DNA of 64,000 nucleotides from Ligula intestinalis (Eukaryota; Platyhelminthes; Cestoda; Diphyllobothriidea; Diphyllobothriidae): positions 49,088,941-49,152,940 of the forward strand of contig JAYGXS010000003.1 in NCBI GenBank assembly GCA_036362985.1. The letters are read 5' to 3'. The notes under the pieces are model-generated. The model saw only the letters and a program-made list of their open reading frames with translations, made no database searches and was not told the DNA's origin. This document shows, one piece after another, positions 20,891 through 31,055 of this stretch (positions within the stretch are counted from its first letter, which is position 1; each line of letters opens with the position of its first letter). Position numbers and translations under genes: made by a program.

Positions 20891-22309
20891 TGGTCATCTC
20901 GGGCAATTCTCGGGTAACCAGTAGTTTCTGTGGAATATTCTCTTACCAGCTACCAGTCTGGAAAATAATTCGCCGCCATGTGAATGCACAGTCAATATGC
21001 AAATATATTTTCAAGTCATGTTTATTAAGGGAAATATAGACAAACGCCTTTTAGCTCCCTTTCGGTACACAGTAATTAAAAAATGCATCAGTACAGCAGA
21101 GAATTTCAAAAAGGGTCGTTTACATAATTTTAGGCGACTTAAAGTAATACAATCATATATGGTGATGTCAGTCACCACGAGCCAGCCGTGCAACTGAGCA
21201 GTAAGAGCAGACAGTGGAAAAAAACCTTCAGGCATGGCTGAGAATCCAAAAATGGAATGTCATTTGTGTTTCTTTTAGGAGAAAAACTGTCGCTCGTGGG
21301 AGAAATTATGTAAAAGATAGGAGCGACATGCTGCTGTGAATGTAGGTGGTAAGCCAGGGAGCCCATTGCGATTAATATCTTTGTCCGAAGGCCCACACGG
21401 GGAGGAGACCGCAAAATCACGAGAACATCCCGAAGAACCGGAGATGCGACCATAATACGCTCTTTGTGTTTGCCACGTCTGCCGATTAGATGATATAAAC
21501 AGAGGAACCCGCCACTTTCATCAGCAGTCGGTTTTTAGTTCGATATGAAGAAGAAGGTAACAGTGCCTTGTGGCCTAGGGCCATGGTAGAGGCGACTGCC
21601 GTGACGATCGTTGCAGTTCGCATATTGAGAAGGAGGCAGCGCGAAGTTATTAGGCTTAGCAATTCCCAACGAATGTATTCTCTAATGAATAAGAGCACAT
21701 AAGTCGAGGCTGTGAAGGGTTTCATTAGTACAACCAAGTGAGCGATAACACAAATGGAGTGCAAAATAGTGTTCTAGGACAATAAATGGTGGTAAGTTAT
21801 CAGAAAACAAAACTTTTTTAGGTGGGTGTAGGGGGAGTCTGAAGGACCTCTTTGTTTTCGACTAATAGTTCGAAAGAGGACGTAGAATGGGAAGAATCAA
21901 GGCGACGAATTATCTTTGCTGGCTTGCCCATAAGTAAAAAGTCAAACGTGGTGCTGTTACTGTCAACACTTGTCTGAAAATAAAAAATAAAAAAAAAATT
22001 TTACGAGTGGTTTGGTATATAGACTGGTTTTAAAATGCGTTGTTAAATAACATAAGGCCTGAAACAATTTTCGAAGCAGACAATTTCCATGTGGGGGACG
22101 GGGATAAAAGCACTAATGAAATTTGATTCAATGAAGTGTTTATGAAGTTGGTTTGGCAGATTTGGTTGATTTAGTTGACCTAATTGTGAAGTGATTATGC
22201 CCCATCCGCTAGAACCCGTCTGTGGACCGTCTGCATCGTGTGCAAGCATTTTTATTTTCTGGCCCCAGCTTGTTACGATTTGATGGTTGAAGTTAGAATA
22301 ACTGGAAAA
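20891..22309. other. No feature recognised
   Basis: Frames of up to 93 codons overlap on the minus strand. None resembles a known family. Confidence 0.35.
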
Positions 22310-22410
22310 CACACCGTATCAGAGGAAGACGAAGCGATCACTGGAACAAGGTTTTGATTTTCCTGACGTTTCGGATTCTGTTGAGAATCTTTAAGCAAAG
22401 ACAGGCGTAG
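22310..22410 (-). repeat. R1 terminus with hammerhead-like remnant
   Basis: GAAGCGATCACTGGAACAAG then TCCTGACGTTTCGGATTCTG is the R1 end. On the minus strand helix II GATTCT-CAAC-AGAATC is perfect and is followed by CGAAACGTC. The CUGANGA half has decayed. Confidence 0.65.
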
Positions 22411-22569
22411 AAAAGTCTGAGACATTCGCAGAACTGGGGGGATGCACTTGATCTATCTGATTAGGGCCTATACTTGTCTGGATGTGCCTTGAGACTCGCA
22501 ATTGGTCGATATCAGGCTCTCGCTCAGCGACCTCAGACATACGATGGTGTGAAACCGACAAAGGCGAGG

Positions 22570-22725
22570 GAGACCGGAAAGGCTATCTCTGGCTTGTTAT
22601 CCGCAATCAACCAGTCATACCCAATCTCAAGGGTTGGCACCCTCGAGATGCGAACCCGGGACCTCTGGTCATTGAGGTTACCACGCTGCCATCACACCAC
22701 GTGCTCGTTGATTTGTCGGTTGCGA
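22570..22725 (-). repeat. tRNA-derived SINE (S2 family)
   Basis: Minus strand: a tRNA-like head with B-box TCCCGGGTTCGCATC (22648-22662), then the S2 body ending in a GATAACAAGCCAGAGATAGC-type tail. The A-box is weak. Confidence 0.6.
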
Positions 22726-22923
22726 TCGGGAATATGATAGAACTGGGTGCTCCTCCGCTCTATCTGATTAGGTTGTTTTTGTCAGTTCCACTTCATCATA
22801 TGTCTGAACTCGCTAAGCGACTGCCTGTGCTCACTAAAGTACAAACTTCAAAGCCCAACGGGAAAATTATATTCCACAATTGGATACATCGGGTGAACAA
22901 CCCAGTTCCATATATTTGTATTA

Positions 22924-23375
22924 TGTAGCAGATACGCGTACAGCAATCTGATAGAGGACACACTCTTCCGTCCACGTCGCCAGTAAGGCACACACTCGAG
23001 CCTCCACCGCGGGGTGGCTAGGTTATAGGCAGAAGGAAATTATCAAAAAAGACATGAGACGGCCATTTCTGGCTTATTTGCCGTCATCAGGTAGTAATAC
23101 CCAACTCCAGTGTTGCTACTGAAATGGCTGCCACACTCTAGTTTCGAACTCGTGTCTCTCCAGTCAGAGGCGAACGCCTAAACCATTAAGCTATCGAGCT
23201 CGTAGCATTGTTGGTTTAAGATCGGGGATATACAGTGGCAGGTACGCGCACACCGATCTGATAAAGGACACATTCGTCTGTCCATGTTGCAATTATATGT
23301 TATATATACACACACCGATTTGGTTAAGGAACAAGTATGGCCCGCTCCGTCCTGGAGCTCACTGTAGAAGCCCTG
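22924..23375 (-). repeat. S2 SINE with flanking short repeats
   Basis: The SINE at 23055-23225 has, on the minus strand, A-box GATAGCTTAATGGTTTAGG (23178-23196) and B-box ACGAGTTCGAAAC (23141-23153). Its tail reads GGCAAATAAGCCAGAAATGG. It is flanked by copies of 'CACACCGATCTGATAAAGGA' at about 22935, 23250 and 23310. Confidence 0.75.
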
Positions 23376-26129
23376 GCAGGCAGTCGTTCAGCAACGTATC
23401 ATATATGTGGATCAGGTGGAACCTAAGAAACACCGATTGTGCACAAACTGGGTCCATCAGATGGTTTATGACCATGTGATCAACTTAAAATTCATTTATG
23501 TCACACAAGTCATGCAGAAGGAGGTAGTGGGCTTTTCAAAATGCACAGGTCTGCTCGTGATACTACTAATAAATTGAACTATCAGTGCGATGAAAAAATT
23601 GCAGTAATGTTTCACTTGCCAGTATGGAGGATGCAACTGCTAACCGATTCTTTATTTTATCAGGCTGATACTGCTCCAAACGAAAGGAGGTACAGAAGGT
23701 GCACTAACTCATGAGATCCAAGGATTTTTACAAGAAACTCCCTGTTACTTAAACGCAACCGAAGCTGCGGCCCCAAAAGTCTTACAACAATAAACTAATG
23801 GTCGTTCTTCACAATAGGGCATGCTGCGATTCATGAAGGAATATGACGTTTAATAGAAATAAAAGCTTTTTTAGCAAAGTGAAAAATTCCAAAAAAGTGG
23901 AAATCGGACGTACTAAGTTTACTTAAGTTCTACTTGTAAGGGATGCCCGTTTATACAAAACCACCGAGTGAATATAGCAATAAAAGTCAAATAACGTTGG
24001 AAAATAATCATTTTATAAAGTTTTCACATATTAGTGCTCCCATATTAAGTGGAATGTAATCTATGGATCTTGCCGAAAAGCCCAAATTTCGGGAATATAT
24101 TCCAATACTTTTTCACGAGAATTTATAGTTTTTTCTTTCGTTTATGGATTGCCTGAATTGCGTTGGACTAAGGCAACCACAATTACGCTTGACTTGGCCG
24201 ATTGAAAGATCACAGGAGTAAGATATTTCTTAGGCTCACGTGCAGACATGCCAGTCAGTGAATAACAAACTAAATTTTATTGTTATCTGCGATTATAAGC
24301 GTACCATTTTTGTATACCAAGAGTACTTGCCTTTTGCCAAATATTTTTGTCATTATTTCGGGATTTCAATTACGAAGATGTTCAGATCTTCCTTGAAATT
24401 TTAATCCTGAATTTACAATTTTCACTGGCTTCAGACAGTCGACCATAAACAAGTTTTGTATTCTATGTGCTTCCCAAAACCATCAAAATAAGATAAATCT
24501 TAAAAGCTTTTACGTAAATAACCAGCTTTTAAAACATTTTTTCTTATGCACCGATCTTTGTGTGTCATAGTTTCAGAACCACCCAATCATGTGAACTCAT
24601 TGCCGAGGAAAATGAACGTCCGCTACAAAAGTCGCAAATGAATGTGCTTAAGATTGATTAAGAAAAATTTTACAAAAAAACTAAACTCTTGAAAAATGTT
24701 TAACTTATATATTTTGGCGTCTGATTTCTGCGTATATTAATTTTTTGATGTTTAAGTAAAGATCCGCATGGGAAATTTTGGCCAGTGGATTAATTTCCCT
24801 AACAATTAGGATATCTCTTTTGTTATAAATGAAAGACCAAAATTCTTTATCGAAAACAGAAGAGTTTTTAGCATATTTGGTTTCTTCTAGACTCATTTCT
24901 ATAATTACAAATGCAAAGCAGAGGGGTAATAATATCAATGGCGATTTTTGAAAAAACTGTTTCGCAATGTCCCGTGATAACTCTGTCAAATGTCTGTTAT
25001 TTTGACTGTCTCTAACTTCATTTCGATTGTAAAATTTATTTGGTTGCCATATACTTATAAAGTTCTGAAACACATTCATTGCCAGTAACATCTCAAATAC
25101 TAAATATAAATTCAATATGGAGTACAGCAAAGAACAACCTTAAAAGCTTTTACTCAATTTTATGGTACAAAACTTGGCAGATTTGCAAAATATAATTTGA
25201 AACTTATTTCGCTCTTCCTTTCCCAAAATTAATGTGCCATCTCCTTATTACACTAACGTCAATTTCATGGAAGCAAAACAAAATTTTCCGTTTTGTGAAC
25301 AGATATGATAAAAACGTTTCTGCTCTTCATAAATGCTCTTTTACAGTGCAATATTCAAACACAAGAAATTATTTTCCGCAGCGTTAAATAGGGTAGGAAA
25401 TTCCTCGGATCAGAACAAATGCTGGATTTTGCCAGTTTCTTCCTCTATTTTCTCCTATTATTCTGATCTGAACGGAATTAAATTCTAGAAAACAATATTT
25501 TGCGCCTCAAGTCAACTAAATGAACTAAATACAAAACCTCAAGTGTGCGTTAAATCTTTCAATCGCCAACTTTTCATGAGATATGGAATCTTCTGTATGT
25601 TCTGTTAACTCAAAAGGAATAAAAAAGGAAAATCAAAAAGCAAAAGCTCACGACGTGATCCACTTTCGTGTTTGCGAAGCTGATGTCCGTACTTGATATG
25701 GCTGAAAGTAAAAAGCCACTGCATTATAAAAAAACGATGCTTTGTAACCTTTTTACCACTGAAGTAACTTATGTGAATAACACATTATACAGCGTTTTTA
25801 ACTCATATGATTACGGATTGTCACCCACTATTATAGGGTTTCAATCTATCAATCACATGATTCAACAACTTATAATTTGGAAGGAGAATTGGCACAGATT
25901 AGGAAAACTGGGCGACCATTGCCGGGCTATTTACAGTCATCGGCAGCCTGTGTTTCAATAATCCTGGATTTAAACATTGTATGCGCAGTCTTTGAACGTT
26001 CAGTCAAACATTATGCCACGCAGCAGTTGGCCCACTATCCTTCGAGTTGGGATTAATAGGATGAATTGAAATGTTTACAGGTAGAATAATGTCACCTACG
26101 ATTACAAAGGGGAATGAAATGACCAAATC
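23376..26129. other. Mostly AT-rich, one notable open frame inside
   Basis: From about 23840 to 25640 the sequence is strongly AT-rich. TTAAAAGCTTTTAC occurs at about 24499 and 25140, flanking the 24705-25130 frame. No repeat families of the rest of the window enter it. Confidence 0.4.
24705..25130 (-). CDS. Hypothetical 141-aa open frame in AT-rich block
   Basis: I do not recognise this protein. In DNA this AT-rich a 141-codon stop-free frame is unexpected by chance, which is the only argument for coding. The translation is rich in Leu, Ile, Asn, Lys and Phe. It has a hydrophobic stretch near residues 65-80 (LILLPLCFAFVII) and a charged C-terminal third. It could be one exon, a remnant of a mobile or viral element, or chance. 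The same DNA also lies between two copies of TTAAAAGCTTTTAC. Confidence 0.25.
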   Translation of the reverse strand: MLYSILNLYLVFEMLLAMNVFQNFISIWQPNKFYNRNEVRDSQNNRHLTELSRDIAKQFFQKSPLILLPLCFAFVIIEMSLEETKYAKNSSVFDKEFWSFIYNKRDILIVREINPLAKISHADLYLNIKKLIYAEIRRQNI

Positions 26130-26440
26130 TAGCTAATAAGCATCATCAGCTAGCCATATCCCTGCCTCAGGTGGTACGATTCCCGAGACTCGAACCAGCG
26201 ACCTATGAGTAAGAATTCCAATGCGGGGTTGAGCATTAGTTGGTGCAGCACCTAGATTTGCGTATGGTTGGCTGCTGATGGCTTTTAAGTCAGAAATGGC
26301 TATTTTAGTCCCTCTGGTCTTTGGCAGTACTTTTTTTCTGCGTATTATAGCAGCCGCTTTGTGGTTCCTGACGGGACTCGAGACTAACCTCCAAGGTAGA
26401 AGGGGACGAGTGGGTCGTGTAGCCGACCTGTGAACGCCCA
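26130..26440 (-). repeat. S2 SINE and tail, decayed
   Basis: Minus-strand B-box-like GCTGGTTCGAGTCTCGGGAA (26182-26201). GCTTTTAAGTCAGAAATGGC follows near 26280. The 26330-26440 part matches the reverse of the 'TGCTCACCGATCGGT...GACTCATTCG' S2-associated segment seen at 38520-38625, 40320-40425 and 51610-51720. Confidence 0.55.
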
Positions 26441-26774
26441 TTTACCAACAAAATATTTACTCTATGAAACCTAGTCTTTCTAGTAACGCTTAAACGGCCC
26501 ATGGTAAGTCGTACTTATCCGGCTTCTAGACAAACCTGTGTATTTTTTGTAAAGGAGTTAATGCCAATGCACTGTAAACTACCGTAAAGAATTAGGGTCA
26601 TACCATAAGCATGCAGTGTTTTAATACAACTGAGCAGTAGAAGACAGCTTAGGTAAAAATTAACGTTAAATGAATGCTTCATTACACTTTTCTATTCTCT
26701 GCTAGGATTATATGTGTGATGCCGGTTGTGTTCGAATAACGCTTGGTTAAATTTATTTCGGTGTGTTCATTAAG

Positions 26775-26819
26775 ACGAAACCACAGAAACTAATTGATCA
26801 GCTGGATGATGACGAAGAG
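26775..26819 (+). CDS. Weak candidate short exon, unknown gene
   Basis: A pyrimidine-rich stretch ending ATTAAG precedes 15 codons TKPQKLIDQLDDDEE, followed by a good donor GTAAGC. The acidic translation looks protein-like, but no neighbouring exon was found. It may be chance or a piece of the following PLE. Confidence 0.15.
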
Positions 26820-27060
26820 GTAAGCGCAGGCCATTCCCGAGATCTGGTTTCATCGGACTGGGTCCCCAGCTACCCCCAACCTAGTGTAGCTGTATGCGTT
26901 GCCTGGTGCCTTGATATACAGAACAAGGGGTTTATCATCGATACTACATTATTGCTTATAGACATATATATTTATATTGAAATGCGCAAATATTCGAAGT
27001 CCAGATATATTATTGTTTTATCATACGCGGAAGAGGAAGAAGAGAAAAATGAGACAATTC

Positions 27061-27650
27061 TTGTTTCTTACAAACGCAGTTGTGTGAGAACCCTCTTCCA
27101 ACGCGTTCAGACACAATGCAGTGACGACAGTGAGAAGAAGGAGGAGGTTATCCTAAGTTCTTCATACGCAAGTGCCTTAAGAAGCCTTGCCTTAAGTTGC
27201 CGAAAGAAGAAAACCTTAAGTTTTGGCTCACCATTCCCTATGAAAAGCACACATCAGCATCAACTGCAAGAATCCTGAAATCCTTTGAGGTCGGTGTGGC
27301 TCATAAGCCAGAGGCAACCATTAGACAGCAGATCATCAGCCCAAAGACCCGCTACAATTGACAAAACAGTCAGCAGTGGTCTACATCATACCATGTCAAA
27401 CCGGCGATGCAAGGTATGTTGGTGAGACAGAAAAACGCTTTGGCACAAAGCTGCATGAACATCTGCTTGCAGTCAATCGCAAGGATAAGCTGTCTATGGC
27501 CTATGACCACGTACAGCCTTTGATAAAGCAAGGGTAGTAGGCCAAGCCAATGACAAAATGACCAGTTTGCTGCTAGAAATTTGGTCCTCGATTGGTACAC
27601 TTAACAGAGCCATAGACCATCTTGTCTACCAAGCGCTCCACATAAGGCTA
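27061..27650 (+). mobile_element. PLE fragment E: RT C-terminus plus GIY-YIG, three frames
   Basis: In order the plus strand reads 'SYKRSCVRTLFQRVQTQC', a frame change, 'YPKFFIRKCLKK', 'FWLTIPYEKHTSASTARI', 'VGVAHKPEATIRQQII', a frame change, 'QSAVVYIIPCQTGDARYVG' and 'KLHEHLLAVNRKDK'. A third break leads to 'FDKARVVGQANDKMTSLL'. It is the longest endonuclease region here; GIY (VVY) and YIG (YVG) motifs are both visible. Frameshifts make it dead. The first part follows an acidic run as in full PLEs, with the internal RT deleted. Confidence 0.87.
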
Positions 27651-27923
27651 ATGTCCGCTCAGAACAGAACATTAGGTTGGGAAAAGGAAGTTACGCAGGC
27701 CTGGCAGTCGGCACTCACGAGATCAGAAAGTAGAAACAATAGGGACTCACATGAACGATGTGGCACTTCTTCTCATGGAGGTGCCCGCGAGGGCGATAAC
27801 AATTCAAACGGCCAGCGGCAATTGACCGGTGCAATCGATCGAAACGCGTGCATCAAGCACGGCTATATTACGAGGCTAGTGGTAAGACACGTTCATTTGA
27901 CGCCGCTATAAGGGTAGACAGCT

Positions 27924-27965
27924 TTTTTTGACGATGAAAATGCGAATGGTTTTGAAACGTCAGCC
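27924..27965 (+). ncRNA. Hammerhead-like core downstream of PLE E
   Basis: TTGACGA (27929-27935) matches CUGANGA except for the first base. AAAA/TTTT can form a short helix II. Then comes GAAACGTCA (27954-27962), and TGACG pairs with CGTCA across the module. It is in PLE sense, about 280 nt past the coding remains. Helix III is minimal or absent, as in the other copies. Confidence 0.4.
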
Positions 27966-28028
27966 TACATATAACTTGGTCCCAAGAATTGTCCCATCTT
28001 CTTCTTCCACTTCCGAGGAAGATGAAAG

Positions 28029-28029
<1 letters not shown>

Positions 28030-28067
<38 letters not shown>
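28030..28067. repeat. (AT)n microsatellite
   Basis: About 19 AT dinucleotides. Confidence 0.97.
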
Positions 28068-28068
<1 letters not shown>

Positions 28069-29221
28069 TCTCAGTGGTCGAAAATATTCGAGGCCCACGT
28101 AATTGAATAGAAGGTGATTCATCACTCGGAGCTCGGAGTTAACCCATTATAGGCTTATTTGGGGTGGTCGACCGTTTGGCTGAATGTCAGACTAACATGG
28201 CTCTTTCGTAATATGGTCTTTATAACACTTCAACACATATGAGACCTGAGATGCGTATCCTTGAGTGAACTGCTTGTGTATAGGTGGTCTGTTCTTGTAT
28301 GGAGCACGGGCAAACGAGCTCTCTAGCTCTGTCGACCAACGTGCCTAATCTCTGTTTTAGACAGTGGACTGCTAGCTCGTAGAGTGAGCTTGACCAATTC
28401 AATGCACATTCTTTACCATAAACAAGGTGATGCGCTTGAATCGACCATTTTGTGATAACAACCCTGGCTCGGAGGATTGCCCATTAACGAGCCAATTCGG
28501 TCATTTGGTAAGGATTCCGTATAAACATCGCTGTAGTTTACTTTACAACGTAACTTATTATTTCGTTGTTTTTTGTTAGTTAGCTTTAGTTTAGTTTTTA
28601 GTTTGAATTTAGTTTACTTACTTTAATTTAGTTTGGCTTAAACTAAAGTGTTACTAATAATTAACCCTTATCGGCCGTTTTCTCACGACAAGCAACCAGA
28701 CACAGCTAGCTCCGTCTGAATACTTAATTTAAGGCACTCGCACTCGCTCGGAAGCCGATCAGTCACGGTTCGTCCCCTTATTTCTTTCTAAATCTTAGTT
28801 GTGGCATGCGCAGGCAAAAGCTCACGTAAAACTAGCCCCTGTGACCGATGCTATTTCCCATTCCCTTGCCACTATGTTGACATAACGCTTAGATTGGAGG
28901 GAAGTGGGGGGTGCAGGAGATGCTTCGCAAGGCTCATCTAGCGCAAAGCGAATTCACGAGTAATTTCCTGTTCCCTTTCCCACCATCAAATGAAATACAC
29001 GGTGAACATCGTCTGAATCGATGCTCATACTGACACTGTGTTTTAAAGTCTTCGTAAATTGCGTGTTTTGTGTGCCTAGGCCTACAAAGGTTTAGAAATA
29101 GAAGTAAATGTAATTAATTATATTTGCTTTCATTTATACCGCCGCTCTCTGTTTAGTTTTTGCTTTCAGTAACCAGTCGGTTTTAAATACCTAATCAGTA
29201 TCTTTTTTCATCAGTGCTTTA
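28068..29221. other. No gene recognised; TTTAG-rich tract at about 28555-28640
   Basis: The tract repeats TTTAGTTTAG-like words imperfectly. The remainder is unrecognised. Confidence 0.4.
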
Positions 29222-29811
29222 ATGAATATTTTGGAACAAGGAGTTTGTGCATTAAATCTTTTGACAGTACCTGTTCGTCTGAGAACCAATCGATTATTAA
29301 AATTTTGGTGCTTCGTATCTATATGCAGGCCTTGTATCAAGAGTCGAGTCAAGCACTCCCTGCCCGTAGAAAAATTAAGTAACATTATTTGCCGCATATC
29401 GTGTACCGGCTGTCCTTGTGTTTATCTTGGCCACACAGGCCGACGTCTCCAGACTCACATCAAGAAAAATAAGTTACAAATAGAGTTGAATTTGCGAGTT
29501 CCAGGAAGCAGTCCACTGGTCGCTTCTTCTGAACATAAGTTAGCCGTTTGCCGACGAGACCCTTTATCACTCGTATTTGCGCACTACCTGGAGTGTGATC
29601 ACCGCTTCAATTGGGATGGCCCGAGGTGATTGCAATGGCTTATACGAGACAGAGGAGAGAATTCCTCGAAGCTTGGCACTCGAGCCCGGCCAGTATCAAA
29701 GGACACGTAGACCTTGATCCACACTATGCCGGTTTTCGCACATGGTCTACTAACCTGCGACCAGCCTGAAACAAGAGCGGGCTGCCCGTGCACGGTCAAG
29801 TAGAATTTCAT
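29222..29811 (+). mobile_element. PLE fragment F: GIY-YIG endonuclease to element end
   Basis: The frame 29222-29629 contains 'VKHSLPVEKLSNIICRIS', 'CVYLGHTGRRLQTHI' (YIG-type strand) and 'EHKLAVCRRDPLSLV'. About 23 extra residues sit between HTGRRLQTHI and EHKLAV. Past a frame change at about 29628 the reading continues 'VIAMAYTRQRREFLEAWHS' and 'SIKGHVDLDPHYAGFR' to a stop. It lacks the RT. One frameshift, one insertion. Confidence 0.85.
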
Positions 29812-30002
29812 TTACTTTGAACCCCCCTTCCCCGAATACGTGTCCCACAATCCAAACGTTTACGCTTTCTTCTCCTCACCAGCACAATCTATCGCCGCAG
29901 GAAACACGTCACCGTAACTCTCCCGCCCAATCCCACCCCGTTCGTTGTAACCTCTACACCCAAGACCTCCAGTGCGACATTCCCAGCCCTCACTTTTCAT
30001 TT

Positions 30003-30062
30003 AGTCTGAGGACGAACAAGTGATTCCTGTTCGAAAATTTACGAGTACGACTCGATTTTCCG
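30003..30062 (+). ncRNA. Hammerhead-like core downstream of PLE F
   Basis: CTGAGGA (30006-30012) fits CUGANGA. GAACA/TGTTC pairs (5 bp; 6 bp with the flanking C and G) and is followed by GAAA (30033-30036). A second hairpin CGAGT-ACG-ACTCG follows, nested in GAAAAT/ATTTTC, where helix III would be. Helix I is poor. PLE sense, about 190 nt after the coding stop. Confidence 0.4.
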
Positions 30063-30359
30063 AAAATCTTCTTGATTTTTATCTCATCATCTTGGACGGC
30101 AACTTACTTCACTTATCACAAAACATTAAATGACATACTTATGCTGCCTGAGTGTATTCAGAACGTTTCGTAGTTCTTGAACCTTATAGAGCTTAAGAAC
30201 AGAAATCACGGTGATTGCTCTACATGAACACCCAGGCCATATCGTATGGTAGTCTGCTTAACAGCGTCGTCATAGAAATATCATGCTTATGGTACCAATC
30301 TTGCCGATTTGTGAATATCTGCTGCTGTATAATTTTTTTCTCCTTACCTACGAGATAAA

Positions 30360-30445
30360 ACGTTACACTGGTGCGTTAACGCGATTCACTCGTCCCTCCT
30401 GCTCTGGCGCTCAATCTCGTGTCTCGTCAGCAGCCCTCCAGCGGT
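30360..30445 (+). repeat. S2-associated segment
   Basis: GCGATTCACTCGTCCCTCCT with GCTCTGGCGCTCAATCTCGT parallels 40320-40425 and 51640-51715. Confidence 0.45.
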
Positions 30446-30496
30446 ACAGGAGAGCATCATCAAAAAGTTTAAATACATTAAAATAGCCATAGAAGA

Positions 30497-30880
30497 AGTC
30501 GTTGTGATCACCAGAGTCGTAATTTTATTCTTCTGAGCTTTCGGGTTCTTGCGGGAGCCCATTGTCAGAGGTAAACCGTCAACGCAAAGCGAGTAACAGT
30601 TATAGGGGCAGGAACCAATCAACTGTTTTAGAGGGAAGGGTGGGCGTAGAGTAGGGTGGGGGAAGGAGGAGGAGTGAGCGAGAGGTAGAGGAGGAGGAGG
30701 GAAGGGGGGAGCGATTCATTTATCACCAGTTCGGCCGTGCGTATATGCTTGCGGAGAGCGATGTAGGCGGGCGCCAACCCTGTGCACCGGTTGACTGATT
30801 TGTCATCCGCAAGAGCCCAAAAGCCCAGAAGAAAAAAATTACGATTCCGGTGATCGCAACGACTTCTTGTTCTAGACAAA
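30497..30880 (+). repeat. R3 MITE-like element with inverted ends
   Basis: AGTCGTTGTGATCACCAGAG through TTCTTGCGGG (30497-30556) is inverted at 30807-30872. The middle is an almost pure purine tract (about 30632-30718). The body equals the single-arm copy at 6010-6285. No open frame is conserved between copies, which fits a non-autonomous element. Confidence 0.75.
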
Positions 30881-30904
30881 TGCCTGGGATGCGAACCTTT
30901 GCAA

Positions 30905-31055
30905 CAATTCGTAAAATACACATTTCTGGCTTATTATTCCCATCAACTAGATATGTTCAACCACACGGGGTTGCCCTATCCGAGCTTATAAACCCGCAAT
31001 GTGTAAATTAGAAGCTGAAGGTTCCAATCATTGAGCCATGGGCTCATGTTCTTGC
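30905..31055 (-). repeat. S2 SINE, decayed
   Basis: Minus strand A-box ATGGCTCAATGATTGGAA (31023-31040) and B-box-like GCGGGTTTATAAGC (30982-30995), with the TAATAAGCCAGAAATGTG-type tail at 30921-30940. Confidence 0.6.

Noticed and set aside
27868..28125. Open frames across the (AT)n tract at 28.03 kb
   Set aside because: They arise from the dinucleotide repeat (alternating Tyr-Ile).
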